The notes under the pieces: generated by a model | What the model was told of the DNA's origin: nothing | Database searches by the model: none | Seen by the model: the letters and a program-made list of their open reading frames with translations, nothing else | Assembly (NCBI RefSeq): GCF_014170305.1 | Contig: NZ_LZZT01000052.1 | Coordinates: forward strand, 1 to 63,624 | Reading direction: 5' to 3' | Length of the DNA stretch: 63,624 bases | Origin: Achromobacter sp. UMC71 | GTDB lineage: Bacteria > Pseudomonadota > Gammaproteobacteria > Burkholderiales > Burkholderiaceae_B | Position numbers and translations under genes: made by a program | Part shown: positions 8,087-17,378 of the stretch, one piece after another | Position numbering within the stretch: the stretch's first letter is position 1 | Layout: each line of letters begins with the position of its first letter

Positions 8087-10735
8087 TTAGGCCGCGGTCT
8101 TCTTGGGCGCGGCTTTCTTCACCGCTTTCTTGGCGGCCGTTTTGGTGGCCGTCTTGGTTGCGGTCTTTGTTGCGGTCTTCTTGACGGCCGCCTTCTTGGC
8201 CGGCGCCTTCTTGGCAGCGGTCTTGGTGGCCGTCTTGGTCGCCGTCTTCGTTGCCGTCTTGCTCGGGGCGCGGCCGGGTTTCTCCGGACGCGGCTCGAAC
8301 TCGAAGCCGATCTTGCCGTCAGGCTGGCGCACCAGGAAAGCCTTGAACTTGCGGTTGGTGCGGCTGGAAACAAAGCCGTCCAGCAGGTCGGTGCGGCCGT
8401 TGGTCAGCAGCTTTTCCATCTGCTCGCGCGAGATTTCCTGCTGCAGGATGACCTTGCCCGAGCGGAAGTCGCAGGTCTTTTCCGGGCCGACCGACTTCTC
8501 GCAGACGTAGCTCATGCCGTGCTCGAACACCCGCGACTGGCACTTGGGGCAACTGCCCACCGGCGTGTGGCCGGAGAAGTCCACCGCTTCGTTGTCGTCC
8601 TCGTCGCTTTGGCCGAAGTCGAATTCCAGCTTGTACTCGTCGCTGATGCGCAGGATGGCGGCGAATGGCCGGCCCATCTTGCTGATGAAGCCTTGCAGCG
8701 GGCCGATTTCGCGCTTGGCCAGCAGTTCCTCGACTTCCGGAATTTCGAACGTGCGCCCGCCCGGGTGCTTGCCGATCGAGAAGTCGCAGTTCGTGCAGGC
8801 GTAGCGGCGGTAGTTTTCCTTGACCACGTTGCCGCACTTGGGGCACGGCGTCTGCAGCGTGGCGTAGTCGCCGGGCACCGTGTCGCGCTCGTATTCCTTG
8901 GCGCGCTTGACGATGACCTGGGTCATCTGGGCGATCTCGCGCATGAAGGCCTGGCGGTCCAGCGCGCCCTGCTCGATCTGCTTGAGCTTGTGTTCCCATT
9001 CGCCGGTCAGTTCGGGCGAGGTCAGTTCGGACACGTCCAGGCCGGACAGCAGCGTCATCAGCTGGCGCGCCTTGGCGGTGGGCACCAGGTCGCGGCCTTC
9101 GCGGCGCAGGTAGACCTCGTTGAGCAGGCCTTCGATGATGGCCGCGCGGGTGGCCGGCGTGCCCAGGCCGCGCTCGGACATGGCCTCGCGCAATTCTTCG
9201 TCGTCCACCAGCTTGCCGGCGCCTTCCATGGCCGACAGCAGCGTGCCTTCGTTAAAGCGCGCCGGCGGCTTGGTGGTCAGGCCCACGGCTTCGACGTCCT
9301 CGGTGCGGACGGTTTCTCCGTCGCCCACCGGCACCAGGTTGGCGTCTTCGCCCTGGGCTTCCTTGCCGTAGACGGCCAGCCAGCCCGGATTGACCAGTAC
9401 CTTGCCGTCCGTGCGGAAGCGGTGGCCCTGCACTTCGGTCAGGCGGGTGGTGACGCGGTATTCGGCCGCCGGGAAGAACACCGCCAGGAAGCGCTTGAGC
9501 ACCAGGTCGTACAGCTTGGCCTCGGCTTCGCTCAGGTCATGCGGGATCTGCAGCGTGGGGATGATGGCAAAGTGATCCGACACCTTCTTGTTGTCGAAGA
9601 TGCGGCGGTTCGGCTTGACCCAGTGCTGGCTGACCACGGTTTCGGCGTGGCGCGACAGGCCGCCCACGGCGTTCGAGCCGCCCTTGGCCAGCGCCCGCAT
9701 CGTTTCCTGCACCGTGGCGATGTAGTCCTCGGGCAGGTAGCGCGAATCGGTACGCGGGTAGGTCAGCGCCTTGTGGCGTTCGTACAGGGTCTGGGCCAGC
9801 GCCAGGGTGGTCTTGGCCGAAAAGCCGAAGCGGCCGTTGGCCTCGCGCTGCAGCGACGTCAGGTCGTACAGGGCCGGCGACATCTGGGTCGACGGCTTGG
9901 ATTCCTCGGTGACATTGCCCGGCTGGTCGCGGCAGGCGGCCACCACGCTCTGGGCGGCGGCTTGCGACCACAGGCGCGATTCGCGTTTTTCGGGGTCGCG
10001 GTCGTCTTTCTTGAATTCCGGGTCGATCCAGCGGCCTTCGTACAGGCCGGCGGCCGCGACGAAGGTGGCGCGCACTTCCCAATAGTCGCGCGGCACGAAA
10101 CGGCGGATGCGCTCTTCGCGCTCGGCCACGATCGCCAGCGTGGGGGTCTGCACCCGGCCCACGGGGGTCTTGAAGAAGCCGCCGTCCTTGCTGTTGAAGG
10201 CGGTCATGGCGCGCGTGCCGTTGATGCCCACCAGCCAGTCGGCCTCGGCGCGCGAGCGCGCGGCGGCCTCCAGCGGCTTGAGCTGGCTGTCGTCGCGCAG
10301 GTTGGCGAAGGCCTCGCGGATGGCGGCCTGCGTCATGGATTGCAGCCACAGGCGCTGGATGGGCTTGTTCACCCCCGCGTACTGAATGATGTAGCGGAAG
10401 ATCAGTTCGCCCTCGCGCCCCGCGTCACAGGCGTTGATGATGGCATCGACGTCCTTGCGCTTGGCCAGGCGGACCAGCAGTTTCAGGCGTTCGGCCGACT
10501 TCTTGTCGGTCGGGCCCAGTTCGAATTCGGGCGGAATCACGGGCAGGTGCGTGAAGCTCCACTTTCCCTTGACCGGATCATTGGGCGCCACCAAGCTCAG
10601 CAGATGGCCTATGCTGGACGCGAGTACGTAACGTTCGCTTTCAAAATAGTCGCCCTCGCGCGCAAAGCCTCCCAAGGCGCGTGATATATCAAGGGCCACC
10701 GAGGGCTTCTCGGCAATAATCAGCGTTTTATTCAT
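8087..10735 (-). CDS. topB: DNA topoisomerase III with histone-H1-like C-terminal tail
   Basis: An 882-residue type IA topoisomerase. The TOPRIM domain opens at residue 1 (MNKTLIIAEKPSVALDISRAL). The active-site tyrosine is Y326 in YPRTDS, close to Y328 of the E. coli enzyme. After the core come two four-cysteine zinc motifs (CPKC..CTNC and CPKC..C..C), then a tail of about 58 residues built from KTAT, KKA and PAKK units. The tail should bind DNA non-specifically. The protein is far longer than the 653-residue E. coli enzyme because of the zinc and tail regions. It relaxes and decatenates DNA during replication. ATG 10735 gives the exact family N-terminus; the longer open frame upstream is spurious. 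Confidence 0.95.
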   Translation of the reverse strand: MNKTLIIAEKPSVALDISRALGGFAREGDYFESERYVLASSIGHLLSLVAPNDPVKGKWSFTHLPVIPPEFELGPTDKKSAERLKLLVRLAKRKDVDAIINACDAGREGELIFRYIIQYAGVNKPIQRLWLQSMTQAAIREAFANLRDDSQLKPLEAAARSRAEADWLVGINGTRAMTAFNSKDGGFFKTPVGRVQTPTLAIVAEREERIRRFVPRDYWEVRATFVAAAGLYEGRWIDPEFKKDDRDPEKRESRLWSQAAAQSVVAACRDQPGNVTEESKPSTQMSPALYDLTSLQREANGRFGFSAKTTLALAQTLYERHKALTYPRTDSRYLPEDYIATVQETMRALAKGGSNAVGGLSRHAETVVSQHWVKPNRRIFDNKKVSDHFAIIPTLQIPHDLSEAEAKLYDLVLKRFLAVFFPAAEYRVTTRLTEVQGHRFRTDGKVLVNPGWLAVYGKEAQGEDANLVPVGDGETVRTEDVEAVGLTTKPPARFNEGTLLSAMEGAGKLVDDEELREAMSERGLGTPATRAAIIEGLLNEVYLRREGRDLVPTAKARQLMTLLSGLDVSELTSPELTGEWEHKLKQIEQGALDRQAFMREIAQMTQVIVKRAKEYERDTVPGDYATLQTPCPKCGNVVKENYRRYACTNCDFSIGKHPGGRTFEIPEVEELLAKREIGPLQGFISKMGRPFAAILRISDEYKLEFDFGQSDEDDNEAVDFSGHTPVGSCPKCQSRVFEHGMSYVCEKSVGPEKTCDFRSGKVILQQEISREQMEKLLTNGRTDLLDGFVSSRTNRKFKAFLVRQPDGKIGFEFEPRPEKPGRAPSKTATKTATKTATKTAAKKAPAKKAAVKKTATKTATKTATKTAAKKAVKKAAPKKTAA

Positions 10736-10797
10736 GTGTATCCAGTGGCGGTAGTCCCGCCTTAGTAGCGCGGATAATAAGATCGGAGATTCGCCAG

Positions 10798-13422
10798 ATG
10801 CAAGTCGGCACTGAAAGACAAGCGGGATCCGAACTGCACGCTTGGCGTCAATTCCTGGCGCGAAGCACGCTGTGGCTAGGCGTTTTGCTGCTCGGCAGCG
10901 CCGCGGTTTGCTGGGTCGCGGCCAACTGGCAAGACATGACAAAAGTGCAGCGCTTTGCGGGCGTGCAGGGCCTTTTGGCTCTCAGCGCGCTGGCCGCGGC
11001 CTGGGCCGGACTGCGTCTGCGCGGTACCCCTGGCGTGCGCCGCAGCATTCCCGGCGCGCTGCTGGCCCTAGCCGGCATATTGCTGGGCGCCTTGCTCGCG
11101 TTATTAGGCCAAACTTACCAGACTGGCGCCGATACCTGGGAATTGTTCGCCTGGTGGGCGGTCCTGCTGCTGCCCTGGGCGCTGGCCGCCGCCAGTCAGG
11201 CCGTCTGGCTGCTGTGGGCGCTGGTGATGAACGTGGCGCTGGTCCTGTGGCTGGGCGAACGCGCCTTCACTTGGTGGTTGATCCTGGGCGGGCCGGGCCT
11301 GGCCAGCCTGTTCATCGCCGCCCTGAACCTGCTGATGTTGCTGGGCTGGGAAATCGCCGCCCGCCGCTGGCGCGCCAGCACGCTCATCGGTCCGCGCGTC
11401 CTGGCCGCGCTGACAATCAGCGTGCTGGTCATGTCGCTGATGTCCGACGCCTTCATCGGCCGCAGCGCAGGCGTCACCAGTGGCATCGCCTGGCTGGCCG
11501 TCACCCTGGGCCTGGGCTTTTACTACCAGCGGGGCCGGCGCGACCTGGTCATCCTGGCCATGCTGGCCGCTGGCGTCATCTGCGTGTCGCTGCGGGTAGT
11601 GGGCGAATGGCTGCTGCGTCTTGAACCCGGCGTCTGGGCGGCCCTGCCCCTGGCGGCGCTGCTGATGGCTGAAGCCGTCTGGGCCGCGCGCTGGCTGCGC
11701 GGACTGGCCCAGCCGCCGCAAGTGGCGGCCGCGCCCGCCGATTCCGAGCCGGCCGTCGCCTCGGCCGGCATTGCGGTCGACCCCGCCGAGGCGGGCGAGC
11801 CCGTCGCCCAAGTCGCGCCGCCCGCGGTGCCGCATACCGAACCGCCCTGGTACGTGCAGTGCCTGCTGGGCCTGAGCGCCTGGCTGGCGACGTTGTTGCT
11901 GCTGGTGTTCGTGGCGTTCTCCGGCGTGATCAATTCAGAGGAAGGCGCGCTGATCGCCGGGCTGGTGCTGTGCGCCGCCGGCGTGGCGGTGCTGCGCAGC
12001 GACGCCGGGCCGTTCTGGCGCCAGTGCGGCACGGCCATGGCCTTCGCCGGGCAGATCCTCATCATCTACGGCATGTCCAGCTCGACCTCGTTTGCCAATG
12101 CCTGCCTGTTCGTGATGTTGCTGGCCACGGCCGTCTACGTGCTGGGGCCGGACGTGATCCTGCGCTTTCTCAGCGGCCTGCTCATCGCCATGGCCGGCGC
12201 CGGCCTGATCTGGCGCACCCTGGCGCCGGACCTGATGCGCCGCGACATGCTGGACGCCCTGCTGGACTTCGACATGGCGCATGCCGCCTTCGTCTGGCTG
12301 CCCATCGCCGTCACTGGCGCCTGGGCCACCGCGGTGCTCCTGACGGTGGCCCATCGCCTGGGCGGCAAGCGCAGCCACACGCTGCAGCCGCTGGCCTGGG
12401 CGTTCCTGCTGTCGGTGCAGGGCATGGTCTGGCTGGCCAGCGGCCTGGCGATCCAGCAACTGCCGGTCATGTGGCAACTGAATCCGCAGACCGCGGTGCT
12501 GGTGTGCGCGGGGGCGCTGCTGCCCGCCGCGGCGGCCCTGGCGGTGCTGTGGCCCCGGCGCCATGTGCTCACGGCCGGCGTCACCTGGGGCGTGCCCATT
12601 GCCCTCTTGCTGCTGGCCCTGTTCTGGCTGCCCAGCCCGGGCGTGGCCTTCGCGTTGGCCTGGCTGCTGCTGGGCTTTGGCATGAACCAGCCGCGGGTGG
12701 CGTTGTTCGGCGTGCTCAGCCTGCTGGCGTACCTGGGTATCTATTATTACCAGCTGGATGTGCCGCTTCTGCAAAAAGCCCTGTGGCTGGGCGGCGCCGC
12801 CGTGCTGCTGTTCGTGCTGCGGGTGCTGGTGTGGCTGGTGCCGCGGCTGATGCGCACCCAGGCGCCGTCGCGGCGGGTGCCCTTGCCGCCCGTGTCCGGC
12901 GCCCTGCGCTGGCGCACCCTGGCCATCCTGGGCGGCCTGGCGCTGGTGCTGGTGGTGGCCAACGGCGGCATCTGGCAGCGCGAAAAGCTGCTGGCCACCG
13001 GCAAGGTGGTGATCCTGGAGCTGGCGCCGGTCGACCCCCGTTCTTTGATGCAGGGCGACTACATGGCGCTCAATTTCGCCGCCGGCCGTGAAGTCACCCG
13101 CCTGCGCCTGGGCGGCGATCGCAAGGACGACGACTCGGTGATGGGCTTCGAACCCGACGGCTACGTGATGCTGACGGTCGATGCGCGCGGCGTGGGGCAG
13201 CCGGTGCGGATCCAGCCCGACGCGAAGCCGCATTCCGAGGCCGAAGTGCCGCTGCGCTACCGCGTCCGTGACAACAGCGTGCGCATCGTCACCAACGCCT
13301 ATTTCTTCCCGGAAGGCCAGGCCAAGCGCTACGAGGTCGCCAAGTTCGGCGAGCTGCGCGTGGCCGACAATGGCGAGGCGTTGCTGGTGCGCATGCTGGG
13401 CGAAGATCTGCAACCGCTATGA
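10798..13422 (+). CDS. DUF2157 - DUF4401 - GDYXXLXY membrane fusion protein
   Basis: An 874-residue protein with many hydrophobic segments through residues 25-690. The N-terminal part reads as DUF2157, the central repeat-like membrane part as DUF4401, and the C-terminal periplasmic part carries the GDYXXLXY signature (G753-D-Y-M-A-L-N-F). In several proteobacteria these domains are separate neighbouring genes; here they form one frame. Function is unknown. A proline/alanine-rich linker lies around 305-345. The start is ATG 10798 after CGGAG. It is divergent from topB with a 62-base gap. Confidence 0.8.
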   Translation: MQVGTERQAGSELHAWRQFLARSTLWLGVLLLGSAAVCWVAANWQDMTKVQRFAGVQGLLALSALAAAWAGLRLRGTPGVRRSIPGALLALAGILLGALLALLGQTYQTGADTWELFAWWAVLLLPWALAAASQAVWLLWALVMNVALVLWLGERAFTWWLILGGPGLASLFIAALNLLMLLGWEIAARRWRASTLIGPRVLAALTISVLVMSLMSDAFIGRSAGVTSGIAWLAVTLGLGFYYQRGRRDLVILAMLAAGVICVSLRVVGEWLLRLEPGVWAALPLAALLMAEAVWAARWLRGLAQPPQVAAAPADSEPAVASAGIAVDPAEAGEPVAQVAPPAVPHTEPPWYVQCLLGLSAWLATLLLLVFVAFSGVINSEEGALIAGLVLCAAGVAVLRSDAGPFWRQCGTAMAFAGQILIIYGMSSSTSFANACLFVMLLATAVYVLGPDVILRFLSGLLIAMAGAGLIWRTLAPDLMRRDMLDALLDFDMAHAAFVWLPIAVTGAWATAVLLTVAHRLGGKRSHTLQPLAWAFLLSVQGMVWLASGLAIQQLPVMWQLNPQTAVLVCAGALLPAAAALAVLWPRRHVLTAGVTWGVPIALLLLALFWLPSPGVAFALAWLLLGFGMNQPRVALFGVLSLLAYLGIYYYQLDVPLLQKALWLGGAAVLLFVLRVLVWLVPRLMRTQAPSRRVPLPPVSGALRWRTLAILGGLALVLVVANGGIWQREKLLATGKVVILELAPVDPRSLMQGDYMALNFAAGREVTRLRLGGDRKDDDSVMGFEPDGYVMLTVDARGVGQPVRIQPDAKPHSEAEVPLRYRVRDNSVRIVTNAYFFPEGQAKRYEVAKFGELRVADNGEALLVRMLGEDLQPL

Positions 13423-13428
13423 CGAGCG

Positions 13429-13446
13429 GGCCGCGGCGACGCGGCC
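13429..13446 (+). terminator. hairpin after the DUF2157/GDYXXLXY gene
   Basis: GGCCGCG pairs with CGCGGCC around GCGA, seven bases past the stop codon and before the convergent gluQ gene. There is no strong T tract. Confidence 0.45.
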
Positions 13447-13538
13447 GCTTGGGCGCAAACCCAGCCGGGCGGCGGCGACCGCGCCTAGTCTGGCGACCGA
13501 TTACTGGCCTGCGCGGGGCTCCTTTAGTGTTAACAGGC

Positions 13539-14414
13539 CTAGGGAAAGCGCGCCGCCCAGCGCGCCGTCGCCTCGCCCAGGAAGGCCTCGACGCCATCAG
13601 CCGCCAGGGGCGCAAAACCCAAGGCGTGCCAGGCGGCCTGTAACGACGCCAGGGGCGCGTGGGTATCGATGGCCGGGGCGCCATTCTGCTTGGATAGTTT
13701 CAGGCCGCTGGCGGGATCCAGGATCAGCGGCACATGCAGATAGCGCACCGGGGGCAGGTCCAGCAGCCGGCCCAGCACCCGCTGGCGCGCCGTCGAACTG
13801 AGCAGGTCGGCGCCGCGCACCACGTCGGTGACGCCCTGGAACCCGTCGTCCACCACCACGGCCAGCTGATAGGCCCACAGGCCGTCCGCGCGCTTCAAGG
13901 CGATATCGCCTACGGCCTGGGCCACGTCCTGCTCTTGCGGCCCCAGCCAGCGGTCTTCAAAGCGTTCCAGCCCATCGGGTATCACCAGGCGCCAGGCCCG
14001 GGCCTGGCGGCCGGGCGGCAAGCCATGGCGGCAGGTGCCGGGATAGGGGCGTTCACCATCCGCGCCGGGGGCGGCCTGGCCGCGTAACGCCGAATCGGCG
14101 ATTTCGCGCCGGGTGCAGCCGCAGCCGTAGACCAGCCCGCGCGCCGCCAGCGCATCGAAGGCCGCTTGGTAGGCCTGGCCACGCTGCGATTGCCAGATGA
14201 CCTCGCCGTCCCAATAAAGGCCCAGGGCCCGCAATTGCGCCATGATGATGTCGGCCGCGCCGGGCATCGTGCGTGGCGTGTCCACGTCTTCGATGCGCAG
14301 CAGCCAGCGGCCGCCGTGCGCGCGCGCATCCAGCCAGCTGGCCAGGGCGGCCACGAGCGACCCCGCGTGCAGCGGGCCGCTGGGGCTGGGGGCGAAGCGG
14401 CCGGTGTAGGTCAC
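13539..14414 (-). CDS. gluQ: glutamyl-Q tRNA(Asp) synthetase
   Basis: A 291-residue truncated glutamyl-tRNA synthetase without the anticodon-binding half, which is diagnostic for GluQ-RS. The HIGH-type motif is G13-P-L-H-A-G-S19 and the KMSKS-type motif K239-L-S-K-Q. Zinc cysteines C98, C100 and C128 are present. The enzyme activates glutamate and attaches it to the queuosine base of tRNA(Asp). The start is GTG 14414, which gives the family N-terminus [15 protein letters not shown]. Confidence 0.93.
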   Translation of the reverse strand: MTYTGRFAPSPSGPLHAGSLVAALASWLDARAHGGRWLLRIEDVDTPRTMPGAADIIMAQLRALGLYWDGEVIWQSQRGQAYQAAFDALAARGLVYGCGCTRREIADSALRGQAAPGADGERPYPGTCRHGLPPGRQARAWRLVIPDGLERFEDRWLGPQEQDVAQAVGDIALKRADGLWAYQLAVVVDDGFQGVTDVVRGADLLSSTARQRVLGRLLDLPPVRYLHVPLILDPASGLKLSKQNGAPAIDTHAPLASLQAAWHALGFAPLAADGVEAFLGEATARWAARFP

Positions 14415-14522
14415 GGTGCGGCGGACGGGGTAACGGGGTTACGGCGGGGGCAAGGCATGACGGCGCCGCGCGCGGATGCACGCAACGCCGTCGGCGAGCA
14501 GGTCCTGGCGGGGAGCGGCGCC

Positions 14523-14981
14523 TTAGTGCAGCAGGCGCACGCCGTCTTCGTCGAGCAGCTCTTCCAGGACCAGATTGTCGATCTCGGCTTCCTGGCTCCA
14601 GAGAACCATGAGGGCGATGATCTTGATCTTGTCCAGCGGCACCGGGCTTTCCGGTGACGCCAGGCCCCGGTCGATAACGATTTCGCGCAGCGGCGCGGGC
14701 AGCACGCCAGCCGATTCCAGGAAGGCGATGAAGCCGATGGATTCGGTGCCGAGCTGCTGGTATTCGTTATCGGTGTAGATCCGGGTGCCGGTGGTAGGCG
14801 CCGTGGCGAGATCGACGCAACGTTCGGTGGTTTCGGCCAAGCCGTATAGCCACCCGAGCGCATCATCGATGTCTTCGTGCTCGAACCCGGCAGCGGCTAG
14901 CCGTTTGGCCAGCACGTCAGCGGCAGGACAGGCTTGCGGCGTGTAGTAATTCTCGAACAGATAAACCAGGATATCGAACAT
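14523..14981 (-). CDS. smg: Smg family protein (DUF494)
   Basis: 152 residues, matching the Smg/DUF494 length. It begins MFDILVYLFENYY and contains the conserved dipeptide-rich C-terminal part ALMVLWSQEAEIDNLVLEELL. Function is unknown; the gene is often found near dprA and topoisomerase genes, and topB is nearby here. ATG 14981 was chosen over an upstream start because it gives the conserved N-terminus. Confidence 0.92.
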   Translation of the reverse strand: MFDILVYLFENYYTPQACPAADVLAKRLAAAGFEHEDIDDALGWLYGLAETTERCVDLATAPTTGTRIYTDNEYQQLGTESIGFIAFLESAGVLPAPLREIVIDRGLASPESPVPLDKIKIIALMVLWSQEAEIDNLVLEELLDEDGVRLLH

Positions 14982-15173
14982 ATGGCGCAGTTTTGTGCCT
15001 GTTTGCACAGTCGGCCCGCATATCGGCAGACCAGCAAACATGAATTTTACTTTACGCTGATTTATTTAGCCGGGCAACCGGCGAAAAGGCGGAATGACGC
15101 GGGCCGTCGCCGGCCCGCTACAGTCACACATTCTGCGCCCCGATGCTGACAAAATTAGCGATTCCCCTACGCC

Positions 15174-15204
15174 AGGGGCAGCCTTTAAGGGTCTGCCCCT
15201 TTTT
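15174..15204 (+). terminator. strong intrinsic terminator facing the + strand
   Basis: AGGGGCA pairs with TGCCCCT and is followed at once by TTTTT on the plus strand. Both flanking genes (smg and the TRAP permease) are on the minus strand, so no annotated plus-strand transcript ends here. It may terminate a small RNA or block antisense transcription. Confidence 0.6.
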
Positions 15205-15232
15205 AACGCCCCGCGCCCGTGTCGTGTCCCCC

Positions 15233-17272
15233 TTAAGGACCCACGCCTTCGGCTGTCTTGGGAACGGCCTGTAGCTTGAGCTGCGCGAATTGGCGCAGGA
15301 ACACCGGGATGCAGATCGCCAGCCCCACCAGCCCGCTCGCCAGGCCCGGAATGATGGTCAGCAACGCGCCCACGGTGCACAGCCAGCGTTCCCAGCTTTT
15401 CATGCCCACCAGCATGTAGCGCGAGAATGCCGCCGACAGCAGCACCAGCCCGACCATGCAGCCGAACAGCGTCACGAAAAAGTCGTACCAGGTGAAGCCC
15501 TGCACGGAAATCAGCAGCGACGGCGAGAACACGAACACAAAGGGCACGATCAGCTTGGTGATGCCCAGCCTGAACGCCGTGTTGCCGGTCTTGAACGGAT
15601 CGCTGCCCGCCATGCCCGCCGCCGCGTAGGCCGCCAGCGCCACCGGCGGTGTGATGTCGGCCAGGATGCCGAAATAGAACACGAAGAAGTGCGCCGCGAT
15701 CGGCTGCACGCCCAACTGCACCAGCGTGGGCGCGGCCACCGCGACCATGATCAGGTAGTTGGCGGTGGTGGGCACGCCGCAGCCCATCAGGATGCAGACG
15801 ATGCCCGTCATGATCAATGCGGCCATCAGCGTCAGCGACTGCAAGTCGGCCAGCGCGTCGGGAATGACCATCGCGGCGCCGCCGGCCAGCGCCTGCGAGG
15901 CGGCGATCACGATGTACGAGATCTTGAAGCCCACGCCGGTCAACGTCACCACGCCGATCACGATGCCCACCGTGCCTGCCGCCGCGCCGACGGCCAGGGC
16001 ATACTTCGCGCCGGTCTCGAACGCTTCGTACAGGTCGCGCCAGCGCAGCCGCTGGAACGGATTGAGCAGCCCCACCACAATGCAGCCGGTAATGCCGGCA
16101 AACGCCGCCAGGTACGGCGTGCGGCCGCTGGCCAGCACCCCGATCAGCAGGAACAGCGGAATCAGCGTCGGCCAGCGCATCTTGAACGACTGCTTGAGCT
16201 TGGGCATTTCGGCTTCGGTCAGCCCACGCAGCCCTTCGCGCTTGGCCTCGAAGTGCACCTGCATGAACATGCCGAAGAAATACAGGAACGCCGGGAAGAT
16301 GCCGGCGATGGCGATCTGCTGGTACGGAATGCCCAGGAATTCGATCATCAGGAATGCCGCCGCGCCCATGATGGGCGGCGTGATCTGCCCGCCCGTGCTG
16401 CTGGCCGCCTCGACGCCGGCGGCGAAATGCCGCGGATAGCCGACGCGGATCATCGCGGGAATGGTCAGCGACCCCACCGTGACCGCGTTGGCCACCGATG
16501 AGCCCGACAGCATGCCGAACATGGCCGAGCCGAACACCGACACCTTGGCCGGCCCGCCGGCATAGCGCCCCGCGATGGTGGACGCCACGTCCAGGAACAG
16601 CTGGCCCAGGCCGATGCGCGTGGCCAGCACGCCGAACAGCACGAAGTGAAAGACATACGTGGCCACCACGCCCACCGCCACGCCGTACACGCCCTGGCTG
16701 GTCAGGTACATGTGGTTGACGATCTGGGACCAGTTGTTGCCCGCATGCTTGAGCAGCCCGGGGAAATACGGCCCGAACATGGCGTAGGCCATGAACACGA
16801 TGGCGATAATGGGCAGGGGCCAGCCCATGGCGCGGCGCGTGGCTTCGAGCAGGCCGATCAGCAGGATCGAACCCATGAAGACATCGAGGGGCATCGGGTT
16901 GCCCACCCGGAAGGCCAGGTCCTCGAAGATGTATGGGATATACAGCACCGACAACGCCAGCGCCACGGCAATGAGCCAGTCATACAGCGGAATGCCGCCC
17001 GGCGCATACCAGGTGGAACGGGGCTCGCGCTGGTAGTGCGACTTGGAAAACCCGAACACCAGGAAGATCAGGCTCAGTACGAACGCCAGATGCACCCCGC
17101 GGTGCGTGGCTTCGCGCAGCAGGCCGAAACCCGCCGTGTAGTAGTGGAACAGGGACAGCGTGACGAGCAGGCCGGACACGATCCACGTGGCGGTCTTGTC
17201 CAGCGGGCGAAAGCGGATTTCCGAGTCGTACTTCTCCGCCAATTGCTGGGTCTTCTGGTGGTCTATTTCCAT
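15233..17272 (-). CDS. TRAP transporter permease, fused 4TM/12TM type (TAXI system)
   Basis: A fused DctQM-type integral membrane protein of about 680 residues. Many hydrophobic segments cover its length, and the large-subunit signatures are present (VFGSAMFGMLSGSSVANAVTVGS and the GCGVPTTANYLIM stretch). Fused TRAP permeases pair with TAXI-type binding proteins, and such a gene lies just upstream. It uses an ion gradient to import an organic acid or similar solute. ATG 17272 (MEIDHQKTQQLAEKYD) was preferred; an upstream ATG at 17296 has no ribosome site and abuts a strong hairpin. Confidence 0.9.
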   Translation of the reverse strand: MEIDHQKTQQLAEKYDSEIRFRPLDKTATWIVSGLLVTLSLFHYYTAGFGLLREATHRGVHLAFVLSLIFLVFGFSKSHYQREPRSTWYAPGGIPLYDWLIAVALALSVLYIPYIFEDLAFRVGNPMPLDVFMGSILLIGLLEATRRAMGWPLPIIAIVFMAYAMFGPYFPGLLKHAGNNWSQIVNHMYLTSQGVYGVAVGVVATYVFHFVLFGVLATRIGLGQLFLDVASTIAGRYAGGPAKVSVFGSAMFGMLSGSSVANAVTVGSLTIPAMIRVGYPRHFAAGVEAASSTGGQITPPIMGAAAFLMIEFLGIPYQQIAIAGIFPAFLYFFGMFMQVHFEAKREGLRGLTEAEMPKLKQSFKMRWPTLIPLFLLIGVLASGRTPYLAAFAGITGCIVVGLLNPFQRLRWRDLYEAFETGAKYALAVGAAAGTVGIVIGVVTLTGVGFKISYIVIAASQALAGGAAMVIPDALADLQSLTLMAALIMTGIVCILMGCGVPTTANYLIMVAVAAPTLVQLGVQPIAAHFFVFYFGILADITPPVALAAYAAAGMAGSDPFKTGNTAFRLGITKLIVPFVFVFSPSLLISVQGFTWYDFFVTLFGCMVGLVLLSAAFSRYMLVGMKSWERWLCTVGALLTIIPGLASGLVGLAICIPVFLRQFAQLKLQAVPKTAEGVGP

Positions 17273-17300
17273 AGCCGTGGTTCTCGGGAAATGCATCGCG

Positions 17301-17322
17301 GGCGGGGCCTTGCGGCCCCGCC
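17301..17322 (-). promoter_or_regulatory. intercistronic hairpin in the TRAP operon
   Basis: A perfect 9-bp stem (GGCGGGGCC with GGCCCCGCC, 4-base loop) lies between the binding-protein stop and the permease start. Such hairpins commonly stabilise the upstream binding-protein message or lower permease expression; that role is inferred. Confidence 0.5.
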
Positions 17323-17378
17323 CCTACGCCGCGCGGCGATACGCGCGGGTTGTGACGGACAGGCTTGGGGGCCAGGGC

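Noticed and set aside
8100..8260. Short repeated DNA as a CRISPR array or minisatellite
   Set aside because: The repeats are the codons of the KTAT/KKA tail of TopB and have no spacer structure.
7841..10684. 947-residue open frame on the plus strand
   Set aside because: It is antisense to topB, which has full family motifs, and shows no domain of its own.
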